A stretch of 64,000 nt of DNA from Microbacterium sp. T2.11-28 (GCF_950097975.1 NZ_CATNHF010000029.1:186001-250000), one strand, 5' to 3'. Positions 32,969-41,931 are shown, counted from the first letter of the stretch. A program made the numbers and translations. The notes: generated by a model from the sequence alone, not told the origin.

Positions 32969-33702
32969 CAGAACCGCGCCCCGAGGCCGCCGTCGACGCC
33001 CCACACCGCGCCGGTCGTGTACGTGTTGTCCCGCGACGTCAGGAACCGCACGACCGGGGCGATCTCGTCGGCCGCGGCGCTGCGTCCGAGGGGGAGCCGC
33101 CCGCCCTCGACGTACCGCGCGCGGAAGTCCTCGGTGTCGGACTCGTCGGTGCCGTCCGGGAGCAGGCTCATCCGGGTGCGGACGAAGCCGGGCGCGACGG
33201 CGTTGACGAGCACACCGGATCCGGCCAGGTCGAGCGCCGCCGACCGGGTGGCCGCCTCGAGTGCGGCCTTCGCGGTGTCGTACGCCAGGCACGCGGGGTG
33301 GCCGAGGCGGGCGTGGATGCTCGTGATGTTGACGATGCGGCCCCATCCCCGGGGCGCCATCTCCCGCGCCGCGCACCGCATGAGGTCCATCGGCGCTTCG
33401 AGGTTGACCCGCCACACCGTGTCCCAGTCCGATGGCCCCGAGTCGAGCACCGAGCCCTCGCGGAAGACGCCGGCGGCGTTCACGAGCACGTCCACCTCGC
33501 CCAGTCGCCCGCGCGCCTCGTCCCAGGCCCCGGTGCGCGCGTCGCGGTCGGCGAGGTCGACGCGCACGGTCGTGCCGGCATCGGCTCCGGGGTCGATGTC
33601 CAGGCCCACCACCTCGTGCCCGTGCGCGCGGAGGTCGGCCGCGATGGCCGCCCCGATCCCGCTCGAGGTGCCGGTGACGATGCAGCGGAGGGACGAGGTC
33701 AT
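32968..33702 (-). CDS. SDR, predicted aldose (L-fucose-type) 1-dehydrogenase
   Basis: 244 residues. RCIVTGTSSGIGAAIAADLRAHGHEVVGLDIDPG has an Asp at the end of strand 2, pointing to NAD. VDVLVNAAGVF, RIVNITSIHARLGHPACLAYDTAKAALEAATRSAAL (Ser and YDTAK) and VAPGFVRTRMSLLPDGTDESDTEDFRARY follow. It sits between mutarotase-like and lactonase genes, the expected order for oxidation of an aldose to its lactone. The role in oxidising L-fucose or a relative is inferred from the operon. Confidence 0.8.
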   Translation of the reverse strand: MTSSLRCIVTGTSSGIGAAIAADLRAHGHEVVGLDIDPGADAGTTVRVDLADRDARTGAWDEARGRLGEVDVLVNAAGVFREGSVLDSGPSDWDTVWRVNLEAPMDLMRCAAREMAPRGWGRIVNITSIHARLGHPACLAYDTAKAALEAATRSAALDLAGSGVLVNAVAPGFVRTRMSLLPDGTDESDTEDFRARYVEGGRLPLGRSAAADEIAPVVRFLTSRDNTYTTGAVWGVDGGLGARF

Positions 33703-34682
33703 GGCGCGGGCCTTTCTGCCGATCGCGAAGCGGGACGCACGCGGAGCGTCGTCGTCCAGGTGAGGCTCTGGCCGGGGCGCAGCTCGACGACGCCCTCGGG
33801 AGCGGCGCTGCCGATGCCGTGAGGCGTCGTGGTGGGCTCCACCCCGAGCGCGAACACCTGACCGTTCCACGGCTCGCCCGCCGAGGCGCCCGCCTCCTCC
33901 CACAGGAGCGCATGGGGAAGACCGGTCCAGGTCACCTCGACCGAGGACTCGCCGGCGCGCACGATGACCCGGCGCTCGCCGCGCGGGGTGAGGGCGCCCA
34001 GGCGCGCGGGGGTGGCGGCGTCGAAGTCGCTCCACCGGCCGCCGAACGCCTCGGTCCCGGCCCCCGTGGGGGACCCGTCGTAGCCGAGCGGCGACACCTC
34101 CGCGTCGGTCTCCAGCCGCAGTCCCTCGCCCCGGGACAGCGGCGCGAAGAGGTCGCCGCCGAGGATCAGATGCTCCGCGACGCTCAGCGGACGCGGCCGT
34201 CCGCCCGTCTGCACGAGGGTCGTCGACGCCGTCAGCGAGCGAGGCGCGAGCGTCCACTCGCGCGTGATCCGCACATCGTCGTCGCTCCACTCCACGACGG
34301 CACGCGCCGTCTCCTGCGCGAGCACCCGCCACGGCGCCTGCGACGCGGCGCCGTGGAAGTACTGGCGCGGGTGGGCCCCGGGCTCGGGGGCGCCCGCCGT
34401 CGGCGCGCACAGCTGCCACCCGCCGCGCCACCGGCGGACCCACTCGTCCTCGGTCGCGGCGGGGGCGCCGCGCGTCACCCGGTCGGCCCAGGCCACCCGA
34501 TCGGCCCAGGGAGTGCGCGCGAGCACCGACATGCCGTCCACGGACAGCTCGTCGACGACGGCGCCCTCGCCGGGCAGGAGCCGGGCGCGCGCCCCGCCCG
34601 CCCGCAGGATCAGCGCCGGGTCCTCAGTCGTCGCCGGCGGCCTCGGGGTGTCCGAGCGCCTCGATGAGGGCGGACTTTCCAT
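33699..34682 (-). CDS. Aldose 1-epimerase-like (galactose mutarotase fold) protein
   Basis: Up to 327 residues. The fold is recognised by LLPGEGAVVDELSVDGMSVLARTPW, RWRGGWQLCAPTAGAPEPG, QYFHGAASQAPWRVL (mutarotase-type HG), SVAEHLILGGDL and HALLWEEAGASAGEPWNGQVFALGVEPTTTPHGIG (C-terminal EP). Mutarotases convert alpha and beta sugar anomers and would feed the next enzyme, a sugar dehydrogenase. The start is uncertain. The only good in-frame ATG (34680-34682) overlaps the regulator gene by 59 bases; a shorter form near 34623 would need a rare start. Confidence 0.7.
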   Translation of the reverse strand: MESPPSSRRSDTPRPPATTEDPALILRAGGARARLLPGEGAVVDELSVDGMSVLARTPWADRVAWADRVTRGAPAATEDEWVRRWRGGWQLCAPTAGAPEPGAHPRQYFHGAASQAPWRVLAQETARAVVEWSDDDVRITREWTLAPRSLTASTTLVQTGGRPRPLSVAEHLILGGDLFAPLSRGEGLRLETDAEVSPLGYDGSPTGAGTEAFGGRWSDFDAATPARLGALTPRGERRVIVRAGESSVEVTWTGLPHALLWEEAGASAGEPWNGQVFALGVEPTTTPHGIGSAAPEGVVELRPGQSLTWTTTLRVRPASRSAERPAP

Positions 34683-35385
34683 CGAGCACCACCTCCAGCA
34701 TCGCGTTCGCCGCTCGTTCGCCGTCGCCGCGGTTGATCGCCGCCAGCACGTTCGCGTGCTGGGCGACGTCGGCGGCCAGCCGCGCCTCGTTCGTCGCGGT
34801 GACCTGCTGCACGCTGAAGCTGAGGTACATCGAGTCGGCGACGACGGCGCCGAACTGGCGCAGCAGGGCGTTGTGGCTCGCGCCGTAGACGGCCACGTGG
34901 AAGTCGACGTCGGCGTGGGCGTAGGCGTCGCGATCGCCGACGGAGGCGTCCATCGTGCGCAGCGCGGTCTCGAGGCGGCGGAGGTCGTCCATGCTCGCGC
35001 GTCCCGCCGCCAGCCGGGCCGCCTGCGGCTCCATGATCTGGCGGACCTCGACGAGGTCTTTGAAGATCGACTCCCCGCGTCCCTCGTCGCTGTGCCACCG
35101 GAGGATGTCGACGTCGAAGGCGTTCCACTGATCGGTGCGCCGCACGCGGGTGCCGATCTTCTGCCGGATGTCGACGAGGCCCTTCGCGGCGAGCACGCGC
35201 ATGGCCTCGCGGACGGAGGTGCGACTGACGGCGTACTGCTCGGTGAGCTCGGCCTCCTTCGGAACGAGGTCTCCGGGCGCGTAGGTGCCGCGGACGATCG
35301 CCCGTCCGATGCCCTCGATGACCTTCGCCTGCAAGCCGCGCATGGCGTAGCCCGAGCCGCGATCGACTTCCGTAGCGTCGGCCAC
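34624..35385 (-). CDS. GntR-family transcriptional regulator, FadR subfamily (FCD domain)
   Basis: 253 residues from a GTG with AAGGAGG eight bases before it. The winged-helix domain is LVPKEAELTEQYAVSRTSVREAMRVLAAKGLVDIRQKIGTRVRR (residues about 40-85). The FCD ligand domain holds RQIMEPQAARLAAGRASMDDLRRLETALRTMDASVG, HADVDFHVAVYGASHNALLRQF and QHANVLAAINRGDGERAANAM with Asp/His metal residues. FadR-type regulators with FCD domains usually sense sugar acids or keto acids and repress catabolic genes. Its place inside the operon suggests it controls these genes and perhaps the divergent importer. Confidence 0.92.
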   Translation of the reverse strand: MADATEVDRGSGYAMRGLQAKVIEGIGRAIVRGTYAPGDLVPKEAELTEQYAVSRTSVREAMRVLAAKGLVDIRQKIGTRVRRTDQWNAFDVDILRWHSDEGRGESIFKDLVEVRQIMEPQAARLAAGRASMDDLRRLETALRTMDASVGDRDAYAHADVDFHVAVYGASHNALLRQFGAVVADSMYLSFSVQQVTATNEARLAADVAQHANVLAAINRGDGERAANAMLEVVLDGKSALIEALGHPEAAGDD

Positions 35386-35403
35386 GAGCGACCTCCTTGG
35401 GGG

Positions 35404-36612
35404 TTAGCTGATGGCATTCACTTTAGGCGGGCCGTCGACGGGCAGAGGGCTGGAGAACACCGGCACGCCGTCGATGGCGATGTCTACGGTGCGCAGGTAC
35501 GGCCGGAGCGCGTCGAGGTCGACGTCGATGCCGAGGCCGGGCGCATCGGGGGCGCGGATCTCGCCGTTGTGGTCGGGGGTGATGTGCTGCACCGACAGCA
35601 CCTCCGCGACGCGCTTGGGCTCGACGGGGTACTCGCAGATGCGGTGGTCGGCGAGGCCCGCGAACGGCTGGAGCGAGGCCGAGAGGGCGAGGTGGGAGGT
35701 GAAGGTGTGGTTGACGAAGGTCACTCCGCTCGCCACGGCATGGTCGGCGACCTCCTTGGCGGGTCCGATGCCGCCGATGCGTGCCGCGTCGATCTGGACG
35801 AACCGCACGTTGCCGTAGTCGATGAGATTCGTCGCCATGTGGACGGTGTGCGCGCCCTCGCCGCCGGCGATGCCGACCCCGCGGGCGGCGCGGGCGAGTT
35901 CGGCGTGGGGGACGAAGGCGTGGGGGAGGAAGGGCTCCTCGAGCCATGTGGCCCCGGCCGCCTCGAGTGCGGGCAGTCGCTCGAGGGCCGGCTGGAGGTC
36001 GTCGCCCCAGATCTGGCCGGCGTCGACGAGCAGGAGCGCATCGGAGCCGAGGCCCTCGCGCGCCGCGGCGACGTGGTCGGCGTCCTCGGCCGCGCTGCCG
36101 GTGCCGTAGCGACCCCACCCGAACTTGACGGCGTGGAATCCGCGGGCCTGCACCGAGCGGGCGCGCTCGAGGGTGTCCTGCGGGGTCGCGCCGAAGAGCA
36201 TGGACGCGTAAGGGAGCTTGGCGTGGCTCTCGGCGTAGCCGAGCATCCTCCAGACCGGCTCCTCGCGGGCGCGTCCGAGCAGGTCCCAGAGCGCGATCTC
36301 GATGCCCGACCACGTGTGCGCGGCCTGCAGGAGGTCCATACTGTTGCGGGCGACCAGGCGCGCGATGCGCGCGATGTCCTCGGGGCCGTCGAGAGACTCG
36401 CCGAGCACGCTCGCGCCCACCGGCTGGCAGACGCCGTGGGAGCGGGGAGCGACGAAGGCGGCGATGGAGGTGAGCGGCGAGGCCTCGCACTCGCCCCATC
36501 CGACGTGGTCGCCCGCGGTGACGCGCACCAGGAGCGCATCCTGGCTTCCATCGGCCTCCAGGGTCACCTCCGGCATGGAGGCGTAGAAGAAGTCGACCGC
36601 GTCGATTTTCAT
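35404..36612 (-). CDS. Enolase-superfamily (mandelate racemase/MLE) sugar-acid dehydratase
   Basis: 402 residues. The capping domain starts MKIDAVDFFYASMPEVTLEADGSQDALLVRVTAGDHVGWGECEASP. Barrel residues: HAVKFGWGRYG where a KxK motif is expected, LLLVDAGQIWG (Asp), TWLEEPFLP (Glu), GIAGGEGAHT (Glu), FVQIDAARIGGIG (Asp of the His-Asp dyad) and FVNHTFTSHLALSASL (His). These fit an acid-sugar dehydratase. In an L-fucose-type pathway it would convert the sugar acid to the 2-keto-3-deoxy acid. The second lysine of KxK appears to be Gly, which is unusual. It is the first gene of the operon. Confidence 0.85.
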   Translation of the reverse strand: MKIDAVDFFYASMPEVTLEADGSQDALLVRVTAGDHVGWGECEASPLTSIAAFVAPRSHGVCQPVGASVLGESLDGPEDIARIARLVARNSMDLLQAAHTWSGIEIALWDLLGRAREEPVWRMLGYAESHAKLPYASMLFGATPQDTLERARSVQARGFHAVKFGWGRYGTGSAAEDADHVAAAREGLGSDALLLVDAGQIWGDDLQPALERLPALEAAGATWLEEPFLPHAFVPHAELARAARGVGIAGGEGAHTVHMATNLIDYGNVRFVQIDAARIGGIGPAKEVADHAVASGVTFVNHTFTSHLALSASLQPFAGLADHRICEYPVEPKRVAEVLSVQHITPDHNGEIRAPDAPGLGIDVDLDALRPYLRTVDIAIDGVPVFSSPLPVDGPPKVNAIS

Positions 36613-36636
36613 CACAGGGCACACCTTTGTTCGAGA

Positions 36637-36649
36637 TACATCATATGTA
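36637..36649 (-). promoter_or_regulatory. Operator/-10 region before the dehydratase operon
   Basis: TACATCATATGTA: inverted repeat TACAT-CAT-ATGTA. On the minus strand it contains TATGATGTA, about 25 bases before the dehydratase ATG. The same 9-mer occurs, in the other orientation, before the divergent importer. It is a candidate -10 and binding site for the FadR-type regulator. Confidence 0.5.
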
Positions 36650-36701
36650 ACCGCGATCCTGACGATTTGGCAACGCCGATTCCGCGCCGAACTCTTGCGG
36701 A

Positions 36702-36726
36702 ATACCATGCTAGGTATGATGTAATA
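36702..36726 (+). promoter_or_regulatory. -10/operator region before the sugar importer
   Basis: ATACC-ATGCTA-GGTAT inverted repeat (36702-36717) merging with AGGTATGATGTAATA. TATGAT at 36715-36720 is the likely -10; CTCTTG (36692-36697) lies 17 bases before it. The predicted leader to the lipoprotein ATG is about 175 bases. Confidence 0.5.
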
Positions 36727-36732
36727 ATCGCG

Positions 36733-36751
36733 AGTGACCGTCATGGTCACT
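36733..36751 (+). promoter_or_regulatory. Inverted repeat in the importer leader
   Basis: AGTGACC-GTCAT-GGTCACT: perfect 7-base arms, roughly 5-25 bases after the expected transcription start. It could be an operator for a second repressor or a small hairpin. Confidence 0.4.
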
Positions 36752-36903
36752 GTCGCCGTGGATGGGACGAAGATGTCGCACAACCCGTATCCGTGTCGAG
36801 CCGAAGGCGGCCCCGCACGCACCGACATCCTTTCCGGCCGTCCGTCGACGTCCGTTCCGGCCGGCCGACGCCGGCGGAGTGCTCCCAACGAAAGGACACA
36901 GCA

Positions 36904-38232
36904 ATGAAGACTCGCACCGTCGGTGGGCTCGTGCTCGCCGCAGGATTGATCGGTTCGCTCGTCGCGTGCGCACCGGCCGAGGAGACGCAGTCCGGTGACC
37001 GAGAGCTCGTGATCTGGGACACCGGCATCCTGGGGCGCACCCTCGAAAGCGGCGAGGCCGACCTCGAGAACTCGTTCATCGACCAGATGGCCGCGAAGTT
37101 CGAGGAGGAGAACGAGGGGGTCACCGTCACGGTGGTCCAGCAGGGCGGCGACATCTCCGCGAACAGCGCCCAGTTCCAGGCGGCCTCGATCGCGGGCGAC
37201 GGACCCGACATCCGCGTGCAGTACGCCGGCGGACCCACCATCTCGTTCGCGGAGTTCTTCGAGCCGCTCGAGCCCTACCTCACCCCCGAGATCATCGAGT
37301 CGATGAGCGGCTTCAACGTGAACCGCGAGGGATTCTCGGCGGACGGGGCGATCCTCGGCATGCCGTACGGCGCCGGCAACATGTTCACGGTGTTCGGCAA
37401 CAACGCGATCCTCGAAGAGGCCGGGATCGACCCCGCCGAGCCGATCACTTCGTGGGAGCAGCTGGTCGAGAACGGCCAGCAGGTCGTCGACCGCACCGAC
37501 AAGAACGGCTTCTGGATGGCCAACCTCGAAGGCTACGTCGGGGCGTGGATCATCAGCGCCCTCGTGGGCGGCGAGCTGGGCGAGTCCGCGTTCACGCAGA
37601 TGTACGCGGGGGAGATCCCCGTCGACGACCCCGCCATGGTGAAGGCGTACGAGGCGTACGCGGAGCTCGGTCAGAGCGGCCTGGCCAACCCCGACGCCGG
37701 CCAGGTCTCCAACGGCGAGTCCACGGCCGGGTTCGTCAACGGCTCCAGCGCGTACTACATCGTGGGCAGCTGGGAGAACAACAACATGGTCGACGCGTTC
37801 GGCGACGATGTGAGCGTCTCGCTCATCCCGATGCTCGAGGGCGCCGCGTACCCGAAGATGGCGGCGGGCGGCCCCGAGATCGCGCTGTCGATGACGAACT
37901 ACTCGCAGAACAAGGAGCTCGCCGGCGAGTTCCTGCAGTTCCTCGCCGAACCGGCCAACCAGGATCAGTTCGTGAAGCTCTACCAGACGCAGGCGTCCAA
38001 CCACCGCGACGCCGACGCCTCGCTCATCGAGAACCCGCTGCTCCAGCAGGAGTTCACGCTCCTGCAGGAGGCCACCGACGGCATCGTCTTCGCCTTCGAC
38101 TCGGTGATGCCGCAGGCCACGATCGACCTGTTCTACCGGGTGAACGCGGGGGTCTTCCTCGGCAGCATCACGCCGGAGGACGCCGTGCGGCAGCTGGCGG
38201 ACTCGTACCAGGCGGAGATCGCGAACCAGTGA
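36904..38232 (+). CDS. Sugar ABC transporter substrate-binding lipoprotein (family 1)
   Basis: 442 residues with signal peptide MKTRTVGGLVLAAGLIGSLVACAP; LVAC is the lipobox. After it, DRELVIWDTGI and FEEENEGVTVTVVQQGGDISANSAQFQAASIAGDGPDIRVQYAGGPTISFAEFFEPLEPYL follow the UgpB/MalE pattern, as do GMPYGAGNMFTVFGNNAILEEAGID and INPSW-like SWEQLVENGQQVV. Aromatic residues line the predicted cleft. It captures an oligosaccharide at the outer membrane face and hands it to the two permeases that follow with four-base overlaps. No ATPase gene is nearby; a shared MsiK-type ATPase is likely. Confidence 0.92.
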   Translation: MKTRTVGGLVLAAGLIGSLVACAPAEETQSGDRELVIWDTGILGRTLESGEADLENSFIDQMAAKFEEENEGVTVTVVQQGGDISANSAQFQAASIAGDGPDIRVQYAGGPTISFAEFFEPLEPYLTPEIIESMSGFNVNREGFSADGAILGMPYGAGNMFTVFGNNAILEEAGIDPAEPITSWEQLVENGQQVVDRTDKNGFWMANLEGYVGAWIISALVGGELGESAFTQMYAGEIPVDDPAMVKAYEAYAELGQSGLANPDAGQVSNGESTAGFVNGSSAYYIVGSWENNNMVDAFGDDVSVSLIPMLEGAAYPKMAAGGPEIALSMTNYSQNKELAGEFLQFLAEPANQDQFVKLYQTQASNHRDADASLIENPLLQQEFTLLQEATDGIVFAFDSVMPQATIDLFYRVNAGVFLGSITPEDAVRQLADSYQAEIANQ

Positions 38233-39176
38233 GTTCCTCGTCCTCGTCCGCTCCGACCACCACCCAGGCGGTGGTGGTCGGAGCGGACCGTCTCCCCGCC
38301 CGCCGTCCCGGCGGCTTCCGCCGCCGTGACCGCTTCATCGGCCTGCTGTCGGTGGCGCCGGCCTTCCTCATCGTCGTCGGCTTCATGGCGTTCCCCGTGG
38401 CCTTCGCCGTCTTCATCTCCTTCACGAAGACGAACGGCCTGCGGTTCGAGTGGAACAACTTCCAGAACTACACGGCGCTGCTGACCGACCCCGTTGTGCA
38501 CCAGGTCTTCCTCAACAATCTGAAGTTCCTCATCTCGGTGCCGCTGGTGATCTTCGCGGCCCTCATCGTCTCGGTGCTGCTGTTCGAGCGCGTGCGCGGC
38601 TGGCGCTTCTTCCGGGTCATCTTCTTCCTGCCCAACGTGCTCTCCGTCGCGGTCATCGGCATCATGTTCCGGAACGCGTTCGGCTACTACGGCGGCGTCA
38701 ACCAGGCGCTCGCGCTCTTCGGCATCGAGCCGATCCAGTTCTTCACCGACGGCACCCTCGCCATCTTCGTCATCATCATGGCGCTGGTGTGGTCGGGCTT
38801 CGGCTATCAGGCCCTGCTCCTCCTGGCCGGTCTCACTTCGATCAACCCCGCCGTGTTCGAGGCGGCGGCCATCGACGGCGCCGGCTGGTGGAAGCGGCTC
38901 TGGTACATCACCCTGCCCAACATCCGCCGCGTGCTCGGCTTCGTCTTCATCATCAACGTGCTCTACACGTTCACCTCGCTCTTCGGCTTCGTCTTCGTGA
39001 TGACCGCGGGCGGCCCCGGATTCGAGACGACGACGATCGACTACCTCGTGTACCTGCGGGCCTTCTCGAGCAGCAACCTCGGCTCGGGGGCCGCGCTCGC
39101 CGTGGTCCTGTTCCTGTTCATCGGCATCCTGACGGTCATCCAGAACAGGGTGTTCAAGCTGGGGGAGGAGGACTGA
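38229..39176 (+). CDS. Sugar ABC transporter permease 1 (MalF-like)
   Basis: 315 residues from GTG overlapping the previous stop. After a basic lead come six helices, beginning GLLSVAPAFLIVVGFMAFPVAFAVFISFTKTN. The cytoplasmic EAA loop is seen in NPAVFEAAAIDGAGWWKRLWYITLPNIRRVLGFVFI (EAAxxDGA). It pairs with the next gene as the membrane channel of the importer. Confidence 0.92.
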   Translation: MSSSSSSAPTTTQAVVVGADRLPARRPGGFRRRDRFIGLLSVAPAFLIVVGFMAFPVAFAVFISFTKTNGLRFEWNNFQNYTALLTDPVVHQVFLNNLKFLISVPLVIFAALIVSVLLFERVRGWRFFRVIFFLPNVLSVAVIGIMFRNAFGYYGGVNQALALFGIEPIQFFTDGTLAIFVIIMALVWSGFGYQALLLLAGLTSINPAVFEAAAIDGAGWWKRLWYITLPNIRRVLGFVFIINVLYTFTSLFGFVFVMTAGGPGFETTTIDYLVYLRAFSSSNLGSGAALAVVLFLFIGILTVIQNRVFKLGEED

Positions 39177-40018
39177 TGTCCGAGAGCGTGAGCGGCCGCC
39201 TCAGCAGCCGCGGCGTCCGATGGCCGATCTTCATCGCGCTGTGCCTGCTGGCGGCGTCGATCATCTACCCCCTGTGGTTCGTGATCATCACCAGCCTGCG
39301 CCCGAACGCGGACTACCTGCAGAACCCCTTCGGCCTTCCCGGCGAGTGGACCCTCGACAACTACGCCACCCTCTCGTCGGCCTACGGCCTCGGGCGCGCG
39401 TTCGTGAACAGCCTCATGGTCACCTCGATCGCCGTCGTGATCGTCCTGATCCTCGCGACGATCGCCGGCTACGCGCTCGCCAAGCTGCCCGTGCCGGGGA
39501 CCAAGTGGGTCACCGCCACCTTCGTGTCGGTGATGCTGATCCCGGGGCCCGTGCTGATCATCCCGATCTATCTGCTGCTGGCCCGGCTCGGCCTGCAGGG
39601 CTATCCGGGACTGATCCTCGTCTACGTCGCCACCGGCCTGCCCTTCGCGACGTTCTTCCTGACCCTCACGTTCCGCTCGATCCCCGACGAGGTGATCGAG
39701 GCCGCGCGGATCGACGGCGCGGGCCTGTTCCGCACGCTGTGGTCGATCGTGCGCCCCATGGGCGCCAGCGGCATCGCGACCCTGGCGGTGCTGCAGTTCC
39801 TCGGCGTCTGGAACGAGCTGATCTTCGCGGTCATCCTCATCCGGGACCAGTCGCTGTGGCTGCTCACCCCGACGCTGGCGACGATCGGCGACCGCTACCT
39901 CAACGATCAGCCGCTCGTCTCGGCGGGCCTGTTCGTCACGGCATCGGTACCGCTCGTGCTGCTGGCGTTCGCCTCGCGCTACATCATGCAGGGGCTGCAG
40001 GTGGGCGTCAGCCGCTGA
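39176..40018 (+). CDS. Sugar ABC transporter permease 2 (MalG-like)
   Basis: 280 residues, one-base overlap with the previous stop (TGATG). Six helices, with WPIFIALCLLAASIIYPLWFVIITSLRPNADYLQNPFGLPGEWTLDNY as the MalG-type N terminus. The EAA loop is EVIEAARIDGAGLFRTLWSIVRPMGASGI. Its last codons form the first arm of a bidirectional terminator. Confidence 0.92.
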   Translation: MSESVSGRLSSRGVRWPIFIALCLLAASIIYPLWFVIITSLRPNADYLQNPFGLPGEWTLDNYATLSSAYGLGRAFVNSLMVTSIAVVIVLILATIAGYALAKLPVPGTKWVTATFVSVMLIPGPVLIIPIYLLLARLGLQGYPGLILVYVATGLPFATFFLTLTFRSIPDEVIEAARIDGAGLFRTLWSIVRPMGASGIATLAVLQFLGVWNELIFAVILIRDQSLWLLTPTLATIGDRYLNDQPLVSAGLFVTASVPLVLLAFASRYIMQGLQVGVSR

Positions 40019-40028
40019 CGCCCACCTG
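39998..40028. terminator. Bidirectional terminator between importer and ThuA gene
   Basis: CAGGTGGGCGTCAGC and its exact reverse complement, separated by one base. It spans the permease stop in the 13-base gap between convergent genes. Confidence 0.75.
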
Positions 40029-40031
40029 ATC

Positions 40032-40772
40032 TCAGGAGGTGAACCAGCTGCGCGGGTGGAAGGTGGCGTCGAGGGCGTCCCCGCGGCGCACCGGCGCCGC
40101 CCAGCGGACGCCGTTGGCCAGCACGGTCTGCACGTCGGGGTGGTGATAGACGGGGTACTCCTGGTCGCCGGGCGAGAAGTAGAACACCCGCCCGAAGCCG
40201 CGGGTCCAGGTCGCGCCGGAGCGGAAGACCTCGCCGCCGGAGAACGTCGAGAGGAAGACGAGCTGCTCCGGCGCCGGGATGTCGAAGTACTCGCCGTACA
40301 TCTCCTGCTCGTCGATGACGAGCGGATCGGGCACGCCCGCGGCGATCGGGTGGGTCGGTGCGACCGTCCACACCAGCTCGCGGTCCCCGTCGTTGCGCCA
40401 CCGCAGCGAGCACGTCGTGCCCATGAGCCGCCGGAAGATCTTCGAGTAGTGGCCGGAGTGCAGCACGATGATCCCCATCCCGCCGAGGACCGCCCGGTGC
40501 ACGCGATCGACCACCTCGTCGCGCACGCCGGGGTGGTCCTCGTGTCCCCACCACAGCAGCACGTCGGTGTCGTCGATCACCTCCGGGGGCAGACCGTGAT
40601 CGGGCTCCTCCATCGTGGCCGTGCGCACCCGCACTCCGTCGCCCAGGTGCGCGCGCAGCCCCGCGGCGATGGCGCCGTGGATCCCCTCGGGGTACAGCTC
40701 CGCGGCGCGCGAGCCTTCCCGGCGCTCGTGGATGTTCTCGTTCCAGACCGTGACCCGCAGCGGTGCGCTCAC
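40032..40772 (-). CDS. ThuA-like protein (trehalose-utilisation family, glutamine-amidotransferase fold)
   Basis: 246 residues from GTG, overlapping the stop of the gene before it by four bases. [35 protein letters not shown] is the ThuA opening. [50 protein letters not shown] has the WWGH and HSGH residues conserved in the family. [32 protein letters not shown] and [31 protein letters not shown] close it. ThuA with a Gfo/Idh/MocA partner (ThuB) acts on trehalose and sucrose through 3-keto sugars in rhizobia. Here the pair sits among glycosidases, so the substrate may be another glycoside. Confidence 0.85.
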   Translation of the reverse strand: MSAPLRVTVWNENIHERREGSRAAELYPEGIHGAIAAGLRAHLGDGVRVRTATMEEPDHGLPPEVIDDTDVLLWWGHEDHPGVRDEVVDRVHRAVLGGMGIIVLHSGHYSKIFRRLMGTTCSLRWRNDGDRELVWTVAPTHPIAAGVPDPLVIDEQEMYGEYFDIPAPEQLVFLSTFSGGEVFRSGATWTRGFGRVFYFSPGDQEYPVYHHPDVQTVLANGVRWAAPVRRGDALDATFHPRSWFTS

Positions 40773-41908
40773 ACCACCACCTCCTGTCCCTGTGCCGCCG
40801 ACCGGTAGCAGGCGTCGATGATCCTCACGCGCTCGAGGAGCCGGCGGTGGTGCTCGGCCTCGTCGCGCACGGGGCGTCCCTCCCGCTGGGCGCGGACGGT
40901 CTCGACGAACTCCGCGATGACGACGGGATGCTCGCCGCCGGCGACCCTCACGTCGGGGGCGAGGGTGAGGGCCGTGCCGGCGCGGTCGCGGAAGACCCGG
41001 ATGGTGTCCTCGCCCTTGTAGCGGGGGATGAACAGCCTCACGCCGCCGTCGACGCCGAGGAGCTCGATCGAGATGTCCTCGTCGTCGACGGTGTGGCCCG
41101 CCCAGCTGATCTCGAGCGCGACGCTCGCGCCGTCCTCCAGCCGCAGCAGGGCCGCGGCGAGGTCCTCGACGCCGAAGTCGGCGCCGCTGGTCATCTGGTC
41201 GACGCGGTCCATCGCGCCATAGCCGGCGCGCCCGAGCTCGCCGTGGGTCACCGCGCTCACCGTCCGCACCCGCGGTTCGCCGAGCAGGTGGAGGAGCGTG
41301 TCGATGACGTGGGGACCGAGGTCGATGAGCGCGCCCCCGCCGGCGAGCTCCAGCGACGTGAACCACGAGCGCAGCCCCGGGATGCCCGACCTGCGCTTCC
41401 ACGAGGCCCGGGCGTGGTAGATCCGTCCGATGCCCTCGGTGCGCAGGTAGTCGGCCACCCATTGCACGTCGGCACGGCGCCGGTGGTTGAAGGCTGCATC
41501 GAGCACGCGGCCCGCCCGCGTCGCGGCGTCGATCATCGCCTGGGCGCCCTCGGCGGTCACGGCGAGCGGCTTCTCGCAGAAGACGTGCTTGCCGCCCTCC
41601 AGCGCGGTGACGGCCAGCCGGTCGTGGAGGACGTTGGGGGTGGCGATGCTGACGATGTCGAGGTCGTCGCGGGCGATGAGTTCGTCGCCGTCGGCGTAGG
41701 TGTGGGCGATCCCGTGCTGGGCGGACAGCAGCTCCAGTCGCTCCCGCTCCTTGCCGGCGAGGGCGACGACCTCGATCCCGGGGAGGGAGCGGAAGGACTC
41801 GAGGTGTGTGGTGCCGGCGTAGCCGAGGCCGATGACGCCGACACGCAGGGTGTCCGCGTCGCGGTGGTCCCCGTCCAGGGGAGTGGGGGAGGATGTCGAC
41901 GGGGACAC
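40769..41908 (-). CDS. Gfo/Idh/MocA-family sugar oxidoreductase
   Basis: 379 residues from [33 protein letters not shown] is the NAD(P)-binding fold (GxGxxG). [36 protein letters not shown] holds the EKP motif with the catalytic lysine. [21 protein letters not shown] carries the DxxxH motif. The family oxidises sugars or sugar derivatives, often at C3. It is cotranscribed and coupled with the ThuA gene, the typical pairing. An AGTATT-GAT-AATACT palindrome lies 24 bases upstream. Confidence 0.9.
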   Translation of the reverse strand: MSPSTSSPTPLDGDHRDADTLRVGVIGLGYAGTTHLESFRSLPGIEVVALAGKERERLELLSAQHGIAHTYADGDELIARDDLDIVSIATPNVLHDRLAVTALEGGKHVFCEKPLAVTAEGAQAMIDAATRAGRVLDAAFNHRRRADVQWVADYLRTEGIGRIYHARASWKRRSGIPGLRSWFTSLELAGGGALIDLGPHVIDTLLHLLGEPRVRTVSAVTHGELGRAGYGAMDRVDQMTSGADFGVEDLAAALLRLEDGASVALEISWAGHTVDDEDISIELLGVDGGVRLFIPRYKGEDTIRVFRDRAGTALTLAPDVRVAGGEHPVVIAEFVETVRAQREGRPVRDEAEHHRRLLERVRIIDACYRSAAQGQEVVV

Positions 41909-41931
41909 GAGGGCCTCTCTGCTCTGGGTCG

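Noticed and set aside
36637..36717. Horizontal-transfer boundary signalled by AT-rich stretch
   Set aside because: The AT richness is limited to about 80 bases of divergent promoter; flanking genes have the same codon use as the rest.
34264..36903. 880-codon upstream extension of the sugar-binding lipoprotein
   Set aside because: It lies antisense to the regulator and dehydratase genes; the signal peptide and ribosome site fix the start at 36904.
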